A DNA stretch of 38,228 nt, taken from NCBI RefSeq assembly GCF_900609065.1, contig NZ_UXAU01000036.1:1-38228 (forward strand), given 5' to 3'. Origin of the DNA: Arthrobacter ulcerisalmonis (GTDB lineage Bacteria; Actinomycetota; Actinomycetes; Actinomycetales; Micrococcaceae). The stretch's first letter is position 1, and each line of letters begins with the position of its first letter. The notes below the pieces were generated by a model that made no database searches, was not told the origin of the DNA, and saw nothing but the letters and a program-made list of their open reading frames with translations. The translations under genes and the position numbers were made by a program. Positions 16,416 through 23,787 of this stretch are shown in pieces.

Positions 16416-16721
16416 CTACAGTGATGAACCGTCGTCCGAATCCCTTGGCGTGAAGTGTTTCAGGCTTCTGATGGTGGCCGTCATGGCCCTCACGGCGTCT
16501 GGGTCTTCTCCCCAATATCGTCCGTCGCGCGTGCATGCGTGGAACGAGGTCACGGCGGATTCCTCGAAAGCTTGGTTCAGTTCTGCCCAAGCTGATTCCA
16601 GGTCTTCCAGCTGTTCAGGTGTCAGAGGCTCGCGCTTGGGAGGTGAAGTCCAGACGGCCGAATAGGGAGTCTCAGTATCAGGCCGCTTTCGGTGCCTGGC
16701 TAGGAGCTGCCGAAGTCCCAC
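16416..16721 (-). CDS. Hypothetical protein
   Basis: The 101-residue protein starts at a GTG with GGAAGGAAC upstream. It is soluble and mainly helical (LTPEQLEDLESAWAELNQAFEESAV), with WGEDPDAVRAMTATIRSLKHF near the end. It lies after the terminator at 16743-16784, so it is probably transcribed separately from the genes to its right. Family unknown. Confidence 0.5.
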   Translation of the reverse strand: MGLRQLLARHRKRPDTETPYSAVWTSPPKREPLTPEQLEDLESAWAELNQAFEESAVTSFHACTRDGRYWGEDPDAVRAMTATIRSLKHFTPRDSDDGSSL

Positions 16722-16742
16722 TGGTCACGTTCCTTCCAACAA

Positions 16743-16784
16743 GAATGTCCCGTCTGGGATTGGGGGTAACCAGACGGGACATTC
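16743..16784 (-). terminator. Hairpin ending the 17608-16835 operon
   Basis: A perfect 15-bp inverted repeat GAATGTCCCGTCTGG (16743-16757) pairs with 16770-16784 across a 12-base loop. In the leftward direction it is followed by TTGTTGG, only weakly T-rich. It lies 50 bases after the stop at 16835. The rightward side is also T-containing, so it may act in both directions. Confidence 0.65.
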
Positions 16785-16834
16785 CATCGTACATTTCTGT
16801 GTGGTCACTCGTGGTGAATCACATCAGGCCACAT

Positions 16835-17398
16835 CTAGGACTGGGAAAAGGTTCTTAGTTCGTCGTCAAAGTTGCCCTCGGGGTCCAACAGCCGCGCTGC
16901 CCGAAAACTGCGTTGATCGATTGAGGCCATGTCCTGGTCATGCAGTGCCTCGCGGGCAGGGTCGAGGGGCCGGCTGTTCTTCAGTTCCTTCCACAGGGGA
17001 GGATCTTCTCTCAGGCTGCGGTTCACAACCTCCATGCGGAGCTTGCGTGCTGCCTCCTTTTCGCCAAGTTCGTTGAAGTGCGCGAATGCGGTATTGAGAT
17101 GTGCTTCTATCCCGTCCCAGTGGTCAGGATCTACGCCAGGGAATTTATCATCCTGGAAGACCGCCAGCACGGCGAATAGCAGCAGTTCTTCCTCTGTAGC
17201 GGTAGGTTCCATAGCCCGGGCAGCTATGTTGCGCATAAGGAATGCTGACCCGTAGAAGTAGCCGGGTTCGTCACCATCCAAGGCCAGGTCATGCAAGCCC
17301 CTGGCTTCACCGCCGCCCGAGGTCAGCATTGCAGACCATTCGGAGACGAAAGCAGTGATGTCTCTGCCAGCGATCACAAGATGTTCGTTGTCCGTCAC
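16835..17398 (-). CDS. Hypothetical soluble protein
   Basis: The 187-residue protein starts at a GTG with an AGGAG site 9 bases upstream. It is acidic and helical, with no signal peptide or membrane segment. The middle reads TEEELLLFAVLAVFQDDKFPG and AHLNTAFAHFNELGEKEAARKLRMEVV, a tetratricopeptide-like helical pattern. It begins 12 bases after the DUF1508-type gene, so the two form an operon. No family recognised; function unknown. Confidence 0.65.
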   Translation of the reverse strand: MTDNEHLVIAGRDITAFVSEWSAMLTSGGGEARGLHDLALDGDEPGYFYGSAFLMRNIAARAMEPTATEEELLLFAVLAVFQDDKFPGVDPDHWDGIEAHLNTAFAHFNELGEKEAARKLRMEVVNRSLREDPPLWKELKNSRPLDPAREALHDQDMASIDQRSFRAARLLDPEGNFDDELRTFSQS

Positions 17399-17410
17399 GG
17401 GGGATCGCTC

Positions 17411-17608
17411 CTAATCGGTTTTCAGTGGATTTGTGAACTTGTCGGCATCTTTGTAGCTCCCGGCGATAATTTTGTCCGCCATGGCACGAGCATCGATTTG
17501 GTTCTCGTAACCCTGGCTTCCGTCTACGGCGATGATGTTGCCGTTGTCAGCAACAAGCTGCCACGCCCATGTGCCGTCTTTTCGTTCGAATACGATCCTT
17601 TTTGCCAT
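17411..17608 (-). CDS. DUF1508 (YegP-like) small protein
   Basis: From the ATG at 17608 (GAGGGG upstream) the 65-residue product begins MAKRIVFERKDGTWAWQL and continues ADNGNIIAVDGSQGYENQIDA, followed by a helix. This is the single-repeat DUF1508 fold: a strand with aromatic residues, a NG-x-I-(I/V)AV turn and a Gly-Tyr helix start. The biochemical role of the family is not established. It is the first gene of a two-gene operon. Confidence 0.75.
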   Translation of the reverse strand: MAKRIVFERKDGTWAWQLVADNGNIIAVDGSQGYENQIDARAMADKIIAGSYKDADKFTNPLKTD

Positions 17609-17617
17609 ACCGATCAA

Positions 17618-17965
17618 TCCCCTCAGCTAGATATCAGAAAGTGCACCCTAGATGGCTGCTGGGCTAGACACTAGCTCAGAGGTTTGTACGGTTGCCATTG
17701 CGTCCGGCGGTTCGTGGTAATCCCCGCCCGTAGCCCCCTGAGCGCCTTAGAATCCAACCCCGCGCCCGTTGGTTCCTGTCACTGCGGAACCCGCGCCCCG
17801 CACACCGAATGTGTGTCGTCCCTGCTGAAAAAAACCCAGCCACAACGGCCGGGGAGACGGCCACGAAAGGCTTGAACCATGGGGGACCTGCCCGGTCTTT
17901 TCCTGACCCCGTTCGGTGGAGGCTGTGCACGGCCACCGCTTATCCAGGGCGACGTGTGACCGGTA
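17618..17965. other. Non-coding stretch holding repeats
   Basis: Short open frames here lack convincing ribosome-binding sites and products. A GCACAC/GTGTGT hairpin lies at about 17799-17816, followed by the T-tract repeat copy at 17816-17897. The region leads into the oriT-like copy at 17966 and is probably part of a transfer or backbone region. Confidence 0.45.
17816..17897 (-). repeat. GC-rich hairpin plus T-tract segment, copy 2
   Basis: This is the inverted partner of 4578-4668. On the reverse strand it reads GACCGGGCAG, CCCCATGG, GGCCG blocks and then TTTTTTTCAGCAGGGACGA. The stem followed by seven Ts could terminate leftward transcription. It is closer to its oriT-like neighbour (about 70 bases) than copy 1 is (about 2 kb), and the order of the two elements differs. 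Confidence 0.5.
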
Positions 17966-18072
17966 GGTGACGTGGTGGTTGTGTGCAGGGGGTCAGCTGG
18001 GTCCCGTCGTCCGCTTGTGTGCGGGAAAAGCCCGAAGGAGTTAGCTTTTGCCGTGCACCTGTGGGCGAGGGG
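17966..18072 (-). repeat. oriT-like segment, copy 2, upstream of the mobilization genes
   Basis: Inverted partner of 6625-6732, differing at about a dozen positions. It contains the CGGGAAAAGCCCG and AAAAGC/GCTTTT dyads. It lies about 570 bases upstream of mobC, a usual location for the origin of transfer recognised by a MobC/relaxase pair. The assignment rests on location and dyads, not on an identified nick site. Confidence 0.6.
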
Positions 18073-18411
18073 TTACTGTTCGTTCGCGCCGGGAATTTCG
18101 ATATCGGATACGCCACTGTGCTTTACGTCGTCGCGGTTCGGTGTGCGGCGTTCCGTCTTCTTCCGTGGACGGCCACCCGTCTTCTTGGTCGGCGTGTCCA
18201 GACCGAAACCACGCAGGTCAGATTCCGTCCATTCCGCGCGGAGCGCACCTTGGTAGTCCTGTGCGTACTTCTGTTCCGCTGCGGCGAGCAGCTGGGCGGC
18301 CTCAGCCAGTTCAACGCTGCTCGCGGCGGCCTTCTTCACGGCGTTCACTTTGGCGTCCCTGGCGGCGTCAATTTTTGCGGCCGCCTTAGCGGCAATGTCA
18401 TCAATGTTCAT
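18073..18411 (-). CDS. Small Ala/Lys-rich protein with an AT-hook-like motif, next to oriT-like DNA
   Basis: The 112-residue protein has a long N-terminal helix (IAAKAAAKIDAARDAKVNAVKKAAA) and a basic segment KKTGGRPRKKTERR (about residues 75-88) whose GRP core matches an AT-hook minor-groove binder. It reads away from mobC and ends exactly at the oriT-like repeat. A DNA-binding accessory role in the relaxosome is plausible but unproven. No enzyme domain is seen. Confidence 0.6.
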   Translation of the reverse strand: MNIDDIAAKAAAKIDAARDAKVNAVKKAAASSVELAEAAQLLAAAEQKYAQDYQGALRAEWTESDLRGFGLDTPTKKTGGRPRKKTERRTPNRDDVKHSGVSDIEIPGANEQ

Positions 18412-18638
18412 ACCACGAGCCTACCGCCGAGGTCGCAACCTGTCAGGTCGCTTTGCACCCGCCTCGAACCAATGGTGAGAAAACCGAAGAACTAAATGGA
18501 GCGGAGCAAGCTGGGTGTTTATCTACGATAAGTCCGCTTCAACCTCGCTTTCGCGCTCGGTTGGTGGCAAACTGGTGTTTGCGTCCCCCAGGTCTGGGGG
18601 TCGCTGCGCTGGGCTTTTCAGTGATCGTGAGGAGGAAC

Positions 18639-19010
18639 GTGTCGGATCGTCGTCGTCGTGCGAACGTGAAGGGCGGGCGTCCTCATTCGTGGCAGGTGAC
18701 AGCTTCTGACGAGGAAGCGGCTGCGCTGGTTGTCAAAGCTGAGCAGGCTCGTAAGACCGTGCCGGCGTTGCTCTTTGATGCGGCCATGGCCCAGGGCATG
18801 GCGGATCAGTTTGTTCTTGACGTTGAGGTTCGTGAGGAGCTGACCGCGATCCGGAACATGATGCGGGCGTTGGGTAATAACATGAACCAGCTGGCAAAGC
18901 ACGCGAATGCGACGGGGGAGTTTCCCGCCGAAGCTGCCGCCGCGGTTAAAGCCGTGCAGCGCACCGCCGCCCGTATCAATGACGCGTTGCTGGATCTCGG
19001 TCAACGATGA
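18639..19010 (+). CDS. mobC: MobC-like relaxosome accessory protein
   Basis: The GTG at 18639 is chosen because GAGGAGG lies immediately upstream; the frame is open further back but out of context. The 123-residue product begins with basic DRRRRANVKGGRP, then RHH-like VTASDEEAAALVVKAEQARKTVPALLFDAAM, and has the MobC signature IRNMMRALGNNMNQLAKHAN followed by an Ala-rich helix. MobC proteins help the relaxase open oriT. The relaxase gene starts inside the mobC stop (4-base overlap). Confidence 0.88.
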   Translation: MSDRRRRANVKGGRPHSWQVTASDEEAAALVVKAEQARKTVPALLFDAAMAQGMADQFVLDVEVREELTAIRNMMRALGNNMNQLAKHANATGEFPAEAAAAVKAVQRTAARINDALLDLGQR

Positions 19011-20854
19011 TTCCCAACGTCAGCACCGGCAGCCGCATGTTCGGACTCGTCCAGTACCTTGCCGGTCCCGGAAGGGCCAACGAGCACACCAACATGCATG
19101 TGGTCTGCGCATCGGAACAGATCGTGTCCGTGCTTGACCGGCAGGAACTCGATACCGAGAATACCCGCGCCCTGGGACACGAGATGAACTTCCCGAAGAA
19201 GGCCTTCCGGGTGTCGGATGACAACCGCGATCACGTGCTGCATGTTTCGTTGTCGCTGGACCCTGACCAGCTGGGGGAGTCCGGCCAGCGTGACGATGAG
19301 TTTTGGGAAACTGTGTCGCGGAAGTTCGTCGCTGAAATGGGTTTGGACGGCACTGACGGGAAGGCCGGGTGCCGGTGGGTTTCCATCCGCCACGGGCTGA
19401 GCAAGAACGGCAACGACCACGTTCACCTGGCCATCTCCATGATCCGGGAGGACGGCACATGGTGGAGCGACTACAAGAGCAAATTCAAGTCGCAGAAGGC
19501 CGCCCGCGTGATCGAGAAAGACCTCGGCCTGCGCGTGCTCGGTCAGGGGCTTAAGACGAAGGGGACCAAGCCGGGAGAGCTTGAATCGCTGGCCCGCCGA
19601 CGCGCCGAAGCCGCGTACGGGCGCGAGGCGAAGCACAACCAGGCCATGGTGCCCTGGGCAATGCTGGACAGGGCCGCCCGTAACCACCTGATCGGGGTGC
19701 AGCGGACCATCGAACAGCCGCGTGTTGAGCTTGCCCGCCGGTTGCGCGGGGCAGGGGCGGGCGCACGTTCGGAGACTGAGTATGTGCAGCGGCTCCGTGG
19801 CTCGGGGCTGTTGGTTCGGCCGTACTTCGCCAAAGGCAGCACCACGGCAGTTGCCGGATACTCGGTGGCGTTCCGGCCGCAGTCGGGGGAGCGCCCCATC
19901 TGGTACGGCGGCGGAACTCTGGCAAAGGATTTGGCGCTGCCGGCGCTGCGCGAGCAGTGGCCCGAAGCTGACCCCGCGGCCGCCGTCCCGGAATGGAAAG
20001 CTGCCGGGAAGAACAAGGCATTCACTACCGCCGTCCCCGCCGGTTCGGACGTTGTGTCCGCCGAGGTCGTGAACGCCTTCTTCCGTGAGATGAAAGACGC
20101 TGCCGCGCTCTTCCGCGACGTGAACGGAACCGACCCGGCACGGTTCGCGCAGATCGCCCGTCAGGGTGCAGGAGTGCTCTCGGCGTGGAGTGTCGCAGCC
20201 GGGGCAGAGGGAGATTCAGCGGCGAAGAACCTCGCGGCCGCCGCCGATCTTTTCGCCAGGCATTCGCAGCTGGCCGAAGAACCTAAACGAGCCGTGCTGC
20301 CCACCCGCGAGATTATTGCCGGGATCGCAACGCACCAGGCAATCAGCCTGTCCAGAAGGGCCGGGGCGTCGGCGATTCTGGCTGCATGGAGTGATTTCGG
20401 GACCCAGTTGGGGAAGGCGTTCAAGGCCCATGACTACGGGCACACATCCGATCGGTTGGCCCGTGAGGTTCGGGAGAAACTGACGGCCGTGCAGCGGGCT
20501 TACCTGTCGGTGGACGGCAACCCGATCCGGCCCCACTTCGGTGGCACCGCGCCCATGAAGGGCACAACGGATGCAGCGGTGGCCGTGCTCGAGCGGCGTC
20601 TGACCGCACCAGGTGAAGCAGCGGAGCTGGTGCAAAAGCCGAGGCCGCGACTCGAGGTACTGGAGGAGCAGCTACGGGCAGCCGGACTGCCGGAGCAGGC
20701 AATCCGGGCACGGCTCCAGGCAGAGAAGATCATACCGACAGGGCCACGCCCCGCCCAAGGGAAAGCCGCGGTGTCCAAGGCGTCCAGGGCACCGACGCAG
20801 GGACCAGACCAGAAGGCACAACAGAGCAGGGATCAACAGAAAGGTGGGGGATGA
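19007..20854 (+). CDS. Relaxase/mobilization nuclease
   Basis: The 615-residue protein has a relaxase domain in the first 250 residues. The three-His metal motif is visible as H129 in VSIRHGLSKNGND and H138-x-H140 in DHVHLAIS. It would nick one strand at oriT, stay attached to the 5' end and lead the strand into the recipient. The N-terminal MFGLVQYLAGPGRANEHTN is typical of actinobacterial plasmid relaxases. The rest is helical and Ala-rich. The C-terminus (LEVLEEQLRAAGLPEQAIRA, then EKIIPTG) is shared with the next protein. No conjugation (type IV secretion) genes are present, so it would depend on a helper. The catalytic Tyr was not assigned with certainty. Confidence 0.88.
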   Translation: MIPNVSTGSRMFGLVQYLAGPGRANEHTNMHVVCASEQIVSVLDRQELDTENTRALGHEMNFPKKAFRVSDDNRDHVLHVSLSLDPDQLGESGQRDDEFWETVSRKFVAEMGLDGTDGKAGCRWVSIRHGLSKNGNDHVHLAISMIREDGTWWSDYKSKFKSQKAARVIEKDLGLRVLGQGLKTKGTKPGELESLARRRAEAAYGREAKHNQAMVPWAMLDRAARNHLIGVQRTIEQPRVELARRLRGAGAGARSETEYVQRLRGSGLLVRPYFAKGSTTAVAGYSVAFRPQSGERPIWYGGGTLAKDLALPALREQWPEADPAAAVPEWKAAGKNKAFTTAVPAGSDVVSAEVVNAFFREMKDAAALFRDVNGTDPARFAQIARQGAGVLSAWSVAAGAEGDSAAKNLAAAADLFARHSQLAEEPKRAVLPTREIIAGIATHQAISLSRRAGASAILAAWSDFGTQLGKAFKAHDYGHTSDRLAREVREKLTAVQRAYLSVDGNPIRPHFGGTAPMKGTTDAAVAVLERRLTAPGEAAELVQKPRPRLEVLEEQLRAAGLPEQAIRARLQAEKIIPTGPRPAQGKAAVSKASRAPTQGPDQKAQQSRDQQKGGG

Positions 20855-22083
20855 CGTTGAGCGAGACTGACGGCGTTGATGGGTTTGTTGAAGAGAGTTT
20901 CCAGCATGCGTTGGCGATGGCCGCGCAGATTGGTTCCAGTGCGGCCAGGGTGTGGGGGCAGCATGCCGAACGGGCGCGGGCCGATAACAGCCGGCGCGGT
21001 GCCATGGACCGGTTGGCGTTCGAGTCCGAGAAGCTGGCGGCCGTGACCGCGCTGGCCCCGACAGCGAGGAACCAGTGGTGGGAATCGGCCGGGCAGGCAG
21101 ACATTGTGGACGCCTACCGGATCGCCACGGCGTGGAAGGACCACGACCCGGCGGCCGCGTCGGCCGAGCAGAATATCCGGACCCAGCTGCAGGAGCGTTT
21201 TGGGTTCGACATCACCGACGTCGTGCGGGATCAGCAGCGCATCGACGCCGCCCACGCGCCGGAAGCTTCGGTGGAGGCATGGATGAATCTGAAGCCGGGG
21301 GACCGGTCCACTGCGCAGGCCCCGGAAGCCGTACAGGCTGCCGCCCAGCGGTGGGCCATCATGCATCAGAGCCCCGATTACCAGGATCACGTCTTGGGGC
21401 AGGTCCAGGCAAGCAACCCGCAGGCCAAGGACCAGCTGGTGAAGGACTGGATGGGAGCCGGCTCACCGGAGGTCCGGCGGTTCGATCCGGAGTTCCTTGC
21501 AGCGCAGAAGAGATTCGATGGCCGGGAACCTGCCCGTGCCGAGACGCGGGAACGGGAGGCAGAGCTGCGCCGCCAGGAGTTTCTTGCCCGGCATGGACGC
21601 GGCTCTGATGAGGCACTAATCCAGGTCAGTACCCTCGGTTCCACCGAGGCCAAGAAAGACGCCGAGGGGTATAAGGCTGTTGCGACGGCCGAGTACGCCC
21701 GTGCCGACCAGGCGAAGGAAGAATCCGCCCGCGAGGAACACAGCGGACCGTCTCACGCGGAGGAGGAGTGGTACCGGGAAGAGTTCCTTGCCCGCCCCCC
21801 CGAAGCTGTCAATGCCGAGGTCAACGCCGACACAGCAACCCACCAGGGGGCCGGTCACGAACGGGCGGGCAACGTAGCGGCTGACCGTGCGGCGGCCGCC
21901 TACGGAACCGCTGAGCACCGTGCAGCGCTGGAGCAGCAGCTCGTGACAGCCGGGGTGCCCGCCGAGGCTGTCAAGGCACGCATGCAGGGCGAGAAAATCC
22001 AGAAGTACCCGATCACCCACGCGGCCGCCGGCAAGGGCGCAAAGGCCGGTAAAACCCATGGTGGGAATGTCAATCTGATTTGA
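20851..22083 (+). CDS. Mobilization-operon protein sharing the relaxase C-terminal tail
   Basis: The 410-residue protein overlaps the relaxase gene by 4 bases, so it belongs to the mob operon. It is soluble, helical and rich in Ala, Glu and Arg, with a long charged middle (ETREREAELRRQEFLARHGRG) and a repeated EEFLAR/QEFLAR phrase at about 245 and 310. Its C-terminus reads ALEQQLVTAGVPAEAVKARM then GEKI, lining up with the relaxase C-terminus. No enzyme motif is visible. It might be a second relaxosome component or a co-transferred protein; this is inference from context. Confidence 0.75.
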   Translation: MTLSETDGVDGFVEESFQHALAMAAQIGSSAARVWGQHAERARADNSRRGAMDRLAFESEKLAAVTALAPTARNQWWESAGQADIVDAYRIATAWKDHDPAAASAEQNIRTQLQERFGFDITDVVRDQQRIDAAHAPEASVEAWMNLKPGDRSTAQAPEAVQAAAQRWAIMHQSPDYQDHVLGQVQASNPQAKDQLVKDWMGAGSPEVRRFDPEFLAAQKRFDGREPARAETREREAELRRQEFLARHGRGSDEALIQVSTLGSTEAKKDAEGYKAVATAEYARADQAKEESAREEHSGPSHAEEEWYREEFLARPPEAVNAEVNADTATHQGAGHERAGNVAADRAAAAYGTAEHRAALEQQLVTAGVPAEAVKARMQGEKIQKYPITHAAAGKGAKAGKTHGGNVNLI

Positions 22084-22449
22084 GCCCAGTCGGCCTCGAG
22101 ATTGCAGTCTCATCGGGGACCATCTCCCCATGGCCGCTGGCGAAATTGTCAGTCATTGCAGGCCGTCGTTGTTGACTTGGCATCAGCTCGGCGCTGGCTG
22201 CAGTGAATTGATCACAGGCTGCAGCTATATTTTCTACAGAGTATTGAATAATCGCTTGCTTTGCCCCTAGACTCACCACTTACCGGCGCACCGCCGGGGT
22301 CTCAAATGGGGGAAATCGACAGTGGCTACGTCTCTCTTGTTGCGCTCAAATACGCCCACAAGTGTGATGCGTCGCACCTTTGAACAGGAGTATGCGTAGA
22401 AAGGGATCGCCACTCCGAGGTTTCTTCTAAAGCATCTTCTGGGGGAAAA
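22084..22449. other. Intergenic region upstream of an exported-protein gene
   Basis: No convincing gene. It contains a GGGGA-N5-TCCCC dyad near 22117, an A/T-rich patch at about 22225-22250 that may hold a promoter, and a hairpin of CCGGCG/CGCCGG type near 22285. A 25-codon frame (GTG at 22322 to 22399) has a GGGGG site but no other support. Confidence 0.45.
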
Positions 22450-23244
22450 ATGAAGAAAAGCAGGCACTCACCGATCATGATCGCCGCACTAGGGGGTTCG
22501 AATGTCCCGGGTCAACGGGCTAGTTCGGACGGCAAAATGAACATACGACGTTGGCGATCGAAGGTTGCCCTAACTGTCGTGATTGCCGCGGCTGCCGCGG
22601 GTCTCGGCGCTGCTCCAGCGTCGGCGGCGCAGCCCCCTCCTGGTTACCCAACCAGCCAAGTGATGGCGACTGCTTCCAACCCGACGCTCGGTAGCATCCA
22701 GATCCGCCGCGGCTTCTACGACAACGCGATCGACCAGGGCTGGGGGATGGATAAAGCCTGGAACAAGCACAACATCTGGAGCGTGGAAGCGATGCGCCGC
22801 GTAATGCTGTCGACAAACATCACGCCTCAGGGACTGCAATACCTGCTCAAGGCCTACGCGGGTAAATACCAGTGCAGCGGGTCTACCTGCACGCTAACTG
22901 ACCAGCGAGAAGTCCGCGGGATTTACGACACACAGTCGTACACCAATTACTACGGGTGGCCGGTCGGCGGCAAGATGGGCCAGCTCACCATGTACTGCTA
23001 CCAAGGCGGCGAACTCCTCTGCCCCAACTGGGTGACGTATTCAATCACCAACCCCGGTGTGAACAACCCGTACCGGTCGTCTTCGCCGAGTGCTGACACA
23101 AACCTCTCGGCTGAAGAATCGTCCGAGCAGGCCGAAATCCTGTCCTCCGATGAGATCGTGACGCTCGACCAGGCAATCGCGGCTGGCGACGAGCAGGTGG
23201 CTTTCTCCTACGAGCCTCTGCCCGAGGTGATCGACGCACCATGA
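22450..23244 (+). CDS. Exported protein of unknown function
   Basis: The ATG at 22450 has a clear GGGGG site; a second ATG at 22537 starts the visible signal peptide (MNIRRWRSKVALTVVIAAAAAGLGAAPASAA), which has twin basic residues and a cleavage site after ASA-A. If the first start is used the signal has a long n-region. The mature part is about 200 residues, with four Cys that could form two disulfides (CSGSTC and the CYQGGELLC pair), and an acidic C-terminus (LSAEESSEQAEILSSDEIV). The sequence between has Trp and Tyr residues (NKHNIWSVEAMRRV, YTNYYGWPVGGK). No family recognised. It may interact with a cell-envelope partner, but this is a guess. Confidence 0.72.
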   Translation: MKKSRHSPIMIAALGGSNVPGQRASSDGKMNIRRWRSKVALTVVIAAAAAGLGAAPASAAQPPPGYPTSQVMATASNPTLGSIQIRRGFYDNAIDQGWGMDKAWNKHNIWSVEAMRRVMLSTNITPQGLQYLLKAYAGKYQCSGSTCTLTDQREVRGIYDTQSYTNYYGWPVGGKMGQLTMYCYQGGELLCPNWVTYSITNPGVNNPYRSSSPSADTNLSAEESSEQAEILSSDEIVTLDQAIAAGDEQVAFSYEPLPEVIDAP

Positions 23245-23295
23245 CGGCAGGCTGGGGGCGCGTCATTGCGCCTTCAGCCCCTCAGGGAGTCAACT

Positions 23296-23643
23296 ATGAA
23301 TATGGACCTAGCTCGATACATCGTTGACGCAGTCGACCGCTACTGGGCTGGGGACGTGCAGATCCTCGGCGCATGGCAGGACGGACCAGCCGCAACCTGC
23401 GTGGTGTACCGCCGAACCATCGACCCAACGATGACCCTTGGGTGCAGGCTCGAGTTTCATTCAGACTCAGCAGACGGCACCATTGAGGGCTTCGCCCGCG
23501 CCGTGGCGGTCAATCTCGCCGAGCCGATTGGTACCGCCAGGAGCCGTCAAGATCAGCACGGCATCGTTTGGGTGGCCGTCCCCGAGGACCGCTCCACACC
23601 CGCGCCACCCGTCAAAGTCCTACAAGAACTCGCCGGTAGATAA
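23296..23643 (+). CDS. Small hypothetical protein downstream of the exported protein
   Basis: The start is the ATG at 23296 with CAGGGAG upstream, giving 115 residues. The fold looks alpha/beta (MNMDLARYIVDAVDRYW, GDVQILGAWQDGPAATCVVY, RLEFHSDSADGTIEGFARAVAVNL). It lies 51 bases after the exported protein and is probably co-transcribed as its cytoplasmic partner. It ends 54 bases before the Tn3-family transposon. It is not recognised. Confidence 0.65.
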   Translation: MNMDLARYIVDAVDRYWAGDVQILGAWQDGPAATCVVYRRTIDPTMTLGCRLEFHSDSADGTIEGFARAVAVNLAEPIGTARSRQDQHGIVWVAVPEDRSTPAPPVKVLQELAGR

Positions 23644-23691
23644 GCTCTTCCTTCGCCTTCAGGCGGCTATCCAACGCCGATATCACCCAAG

Positions 23692-23696
23692 AGCAA
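23692..23696. repeat. 5-bp target-site duplication, left (AGCAA)
   Basis: AGCAA immediately precedes the left terminal repeat and is repeated exactly at 34090-34094 after the right terminal repeat. Five-bp duplications are diagnostic of Tn3-family transposition. Confidence 0.93.
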
Positions 23697-23735
23697 GGGG
23701 TCGCCGTAGTACTCGGGAAAAAACGGGCGGATATG
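23697..23735 (+). repeat. Left terminal inverted repeat of the transposon
   Basis: It begins GGGGTCGCCGTAGTA and ends GGGCGGATATG, 39 bases. It differs from the right copy at positions 16, 27 and 29. Confidence 0.93.
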
Positions 23736-23787
23736 GTTGAGTGGGCTTCTGAACTGGGGATCCTCGGGTACTGGTTGGAGGTGCTGT

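Noticed and set aside
17684..17875. 63-codon forward frame with CHCGTRAPHTEC
   Set aside because: Cys/His spacing looked zinc-finger-like, but there is no start context and the frame runs through the T-tract repeat.
22322..22399. 25-codon frame with a GGGGG ribosome-binding site
   Set aside because: Could be a leader peptide, but no conservation or regulatory structure can be shown.
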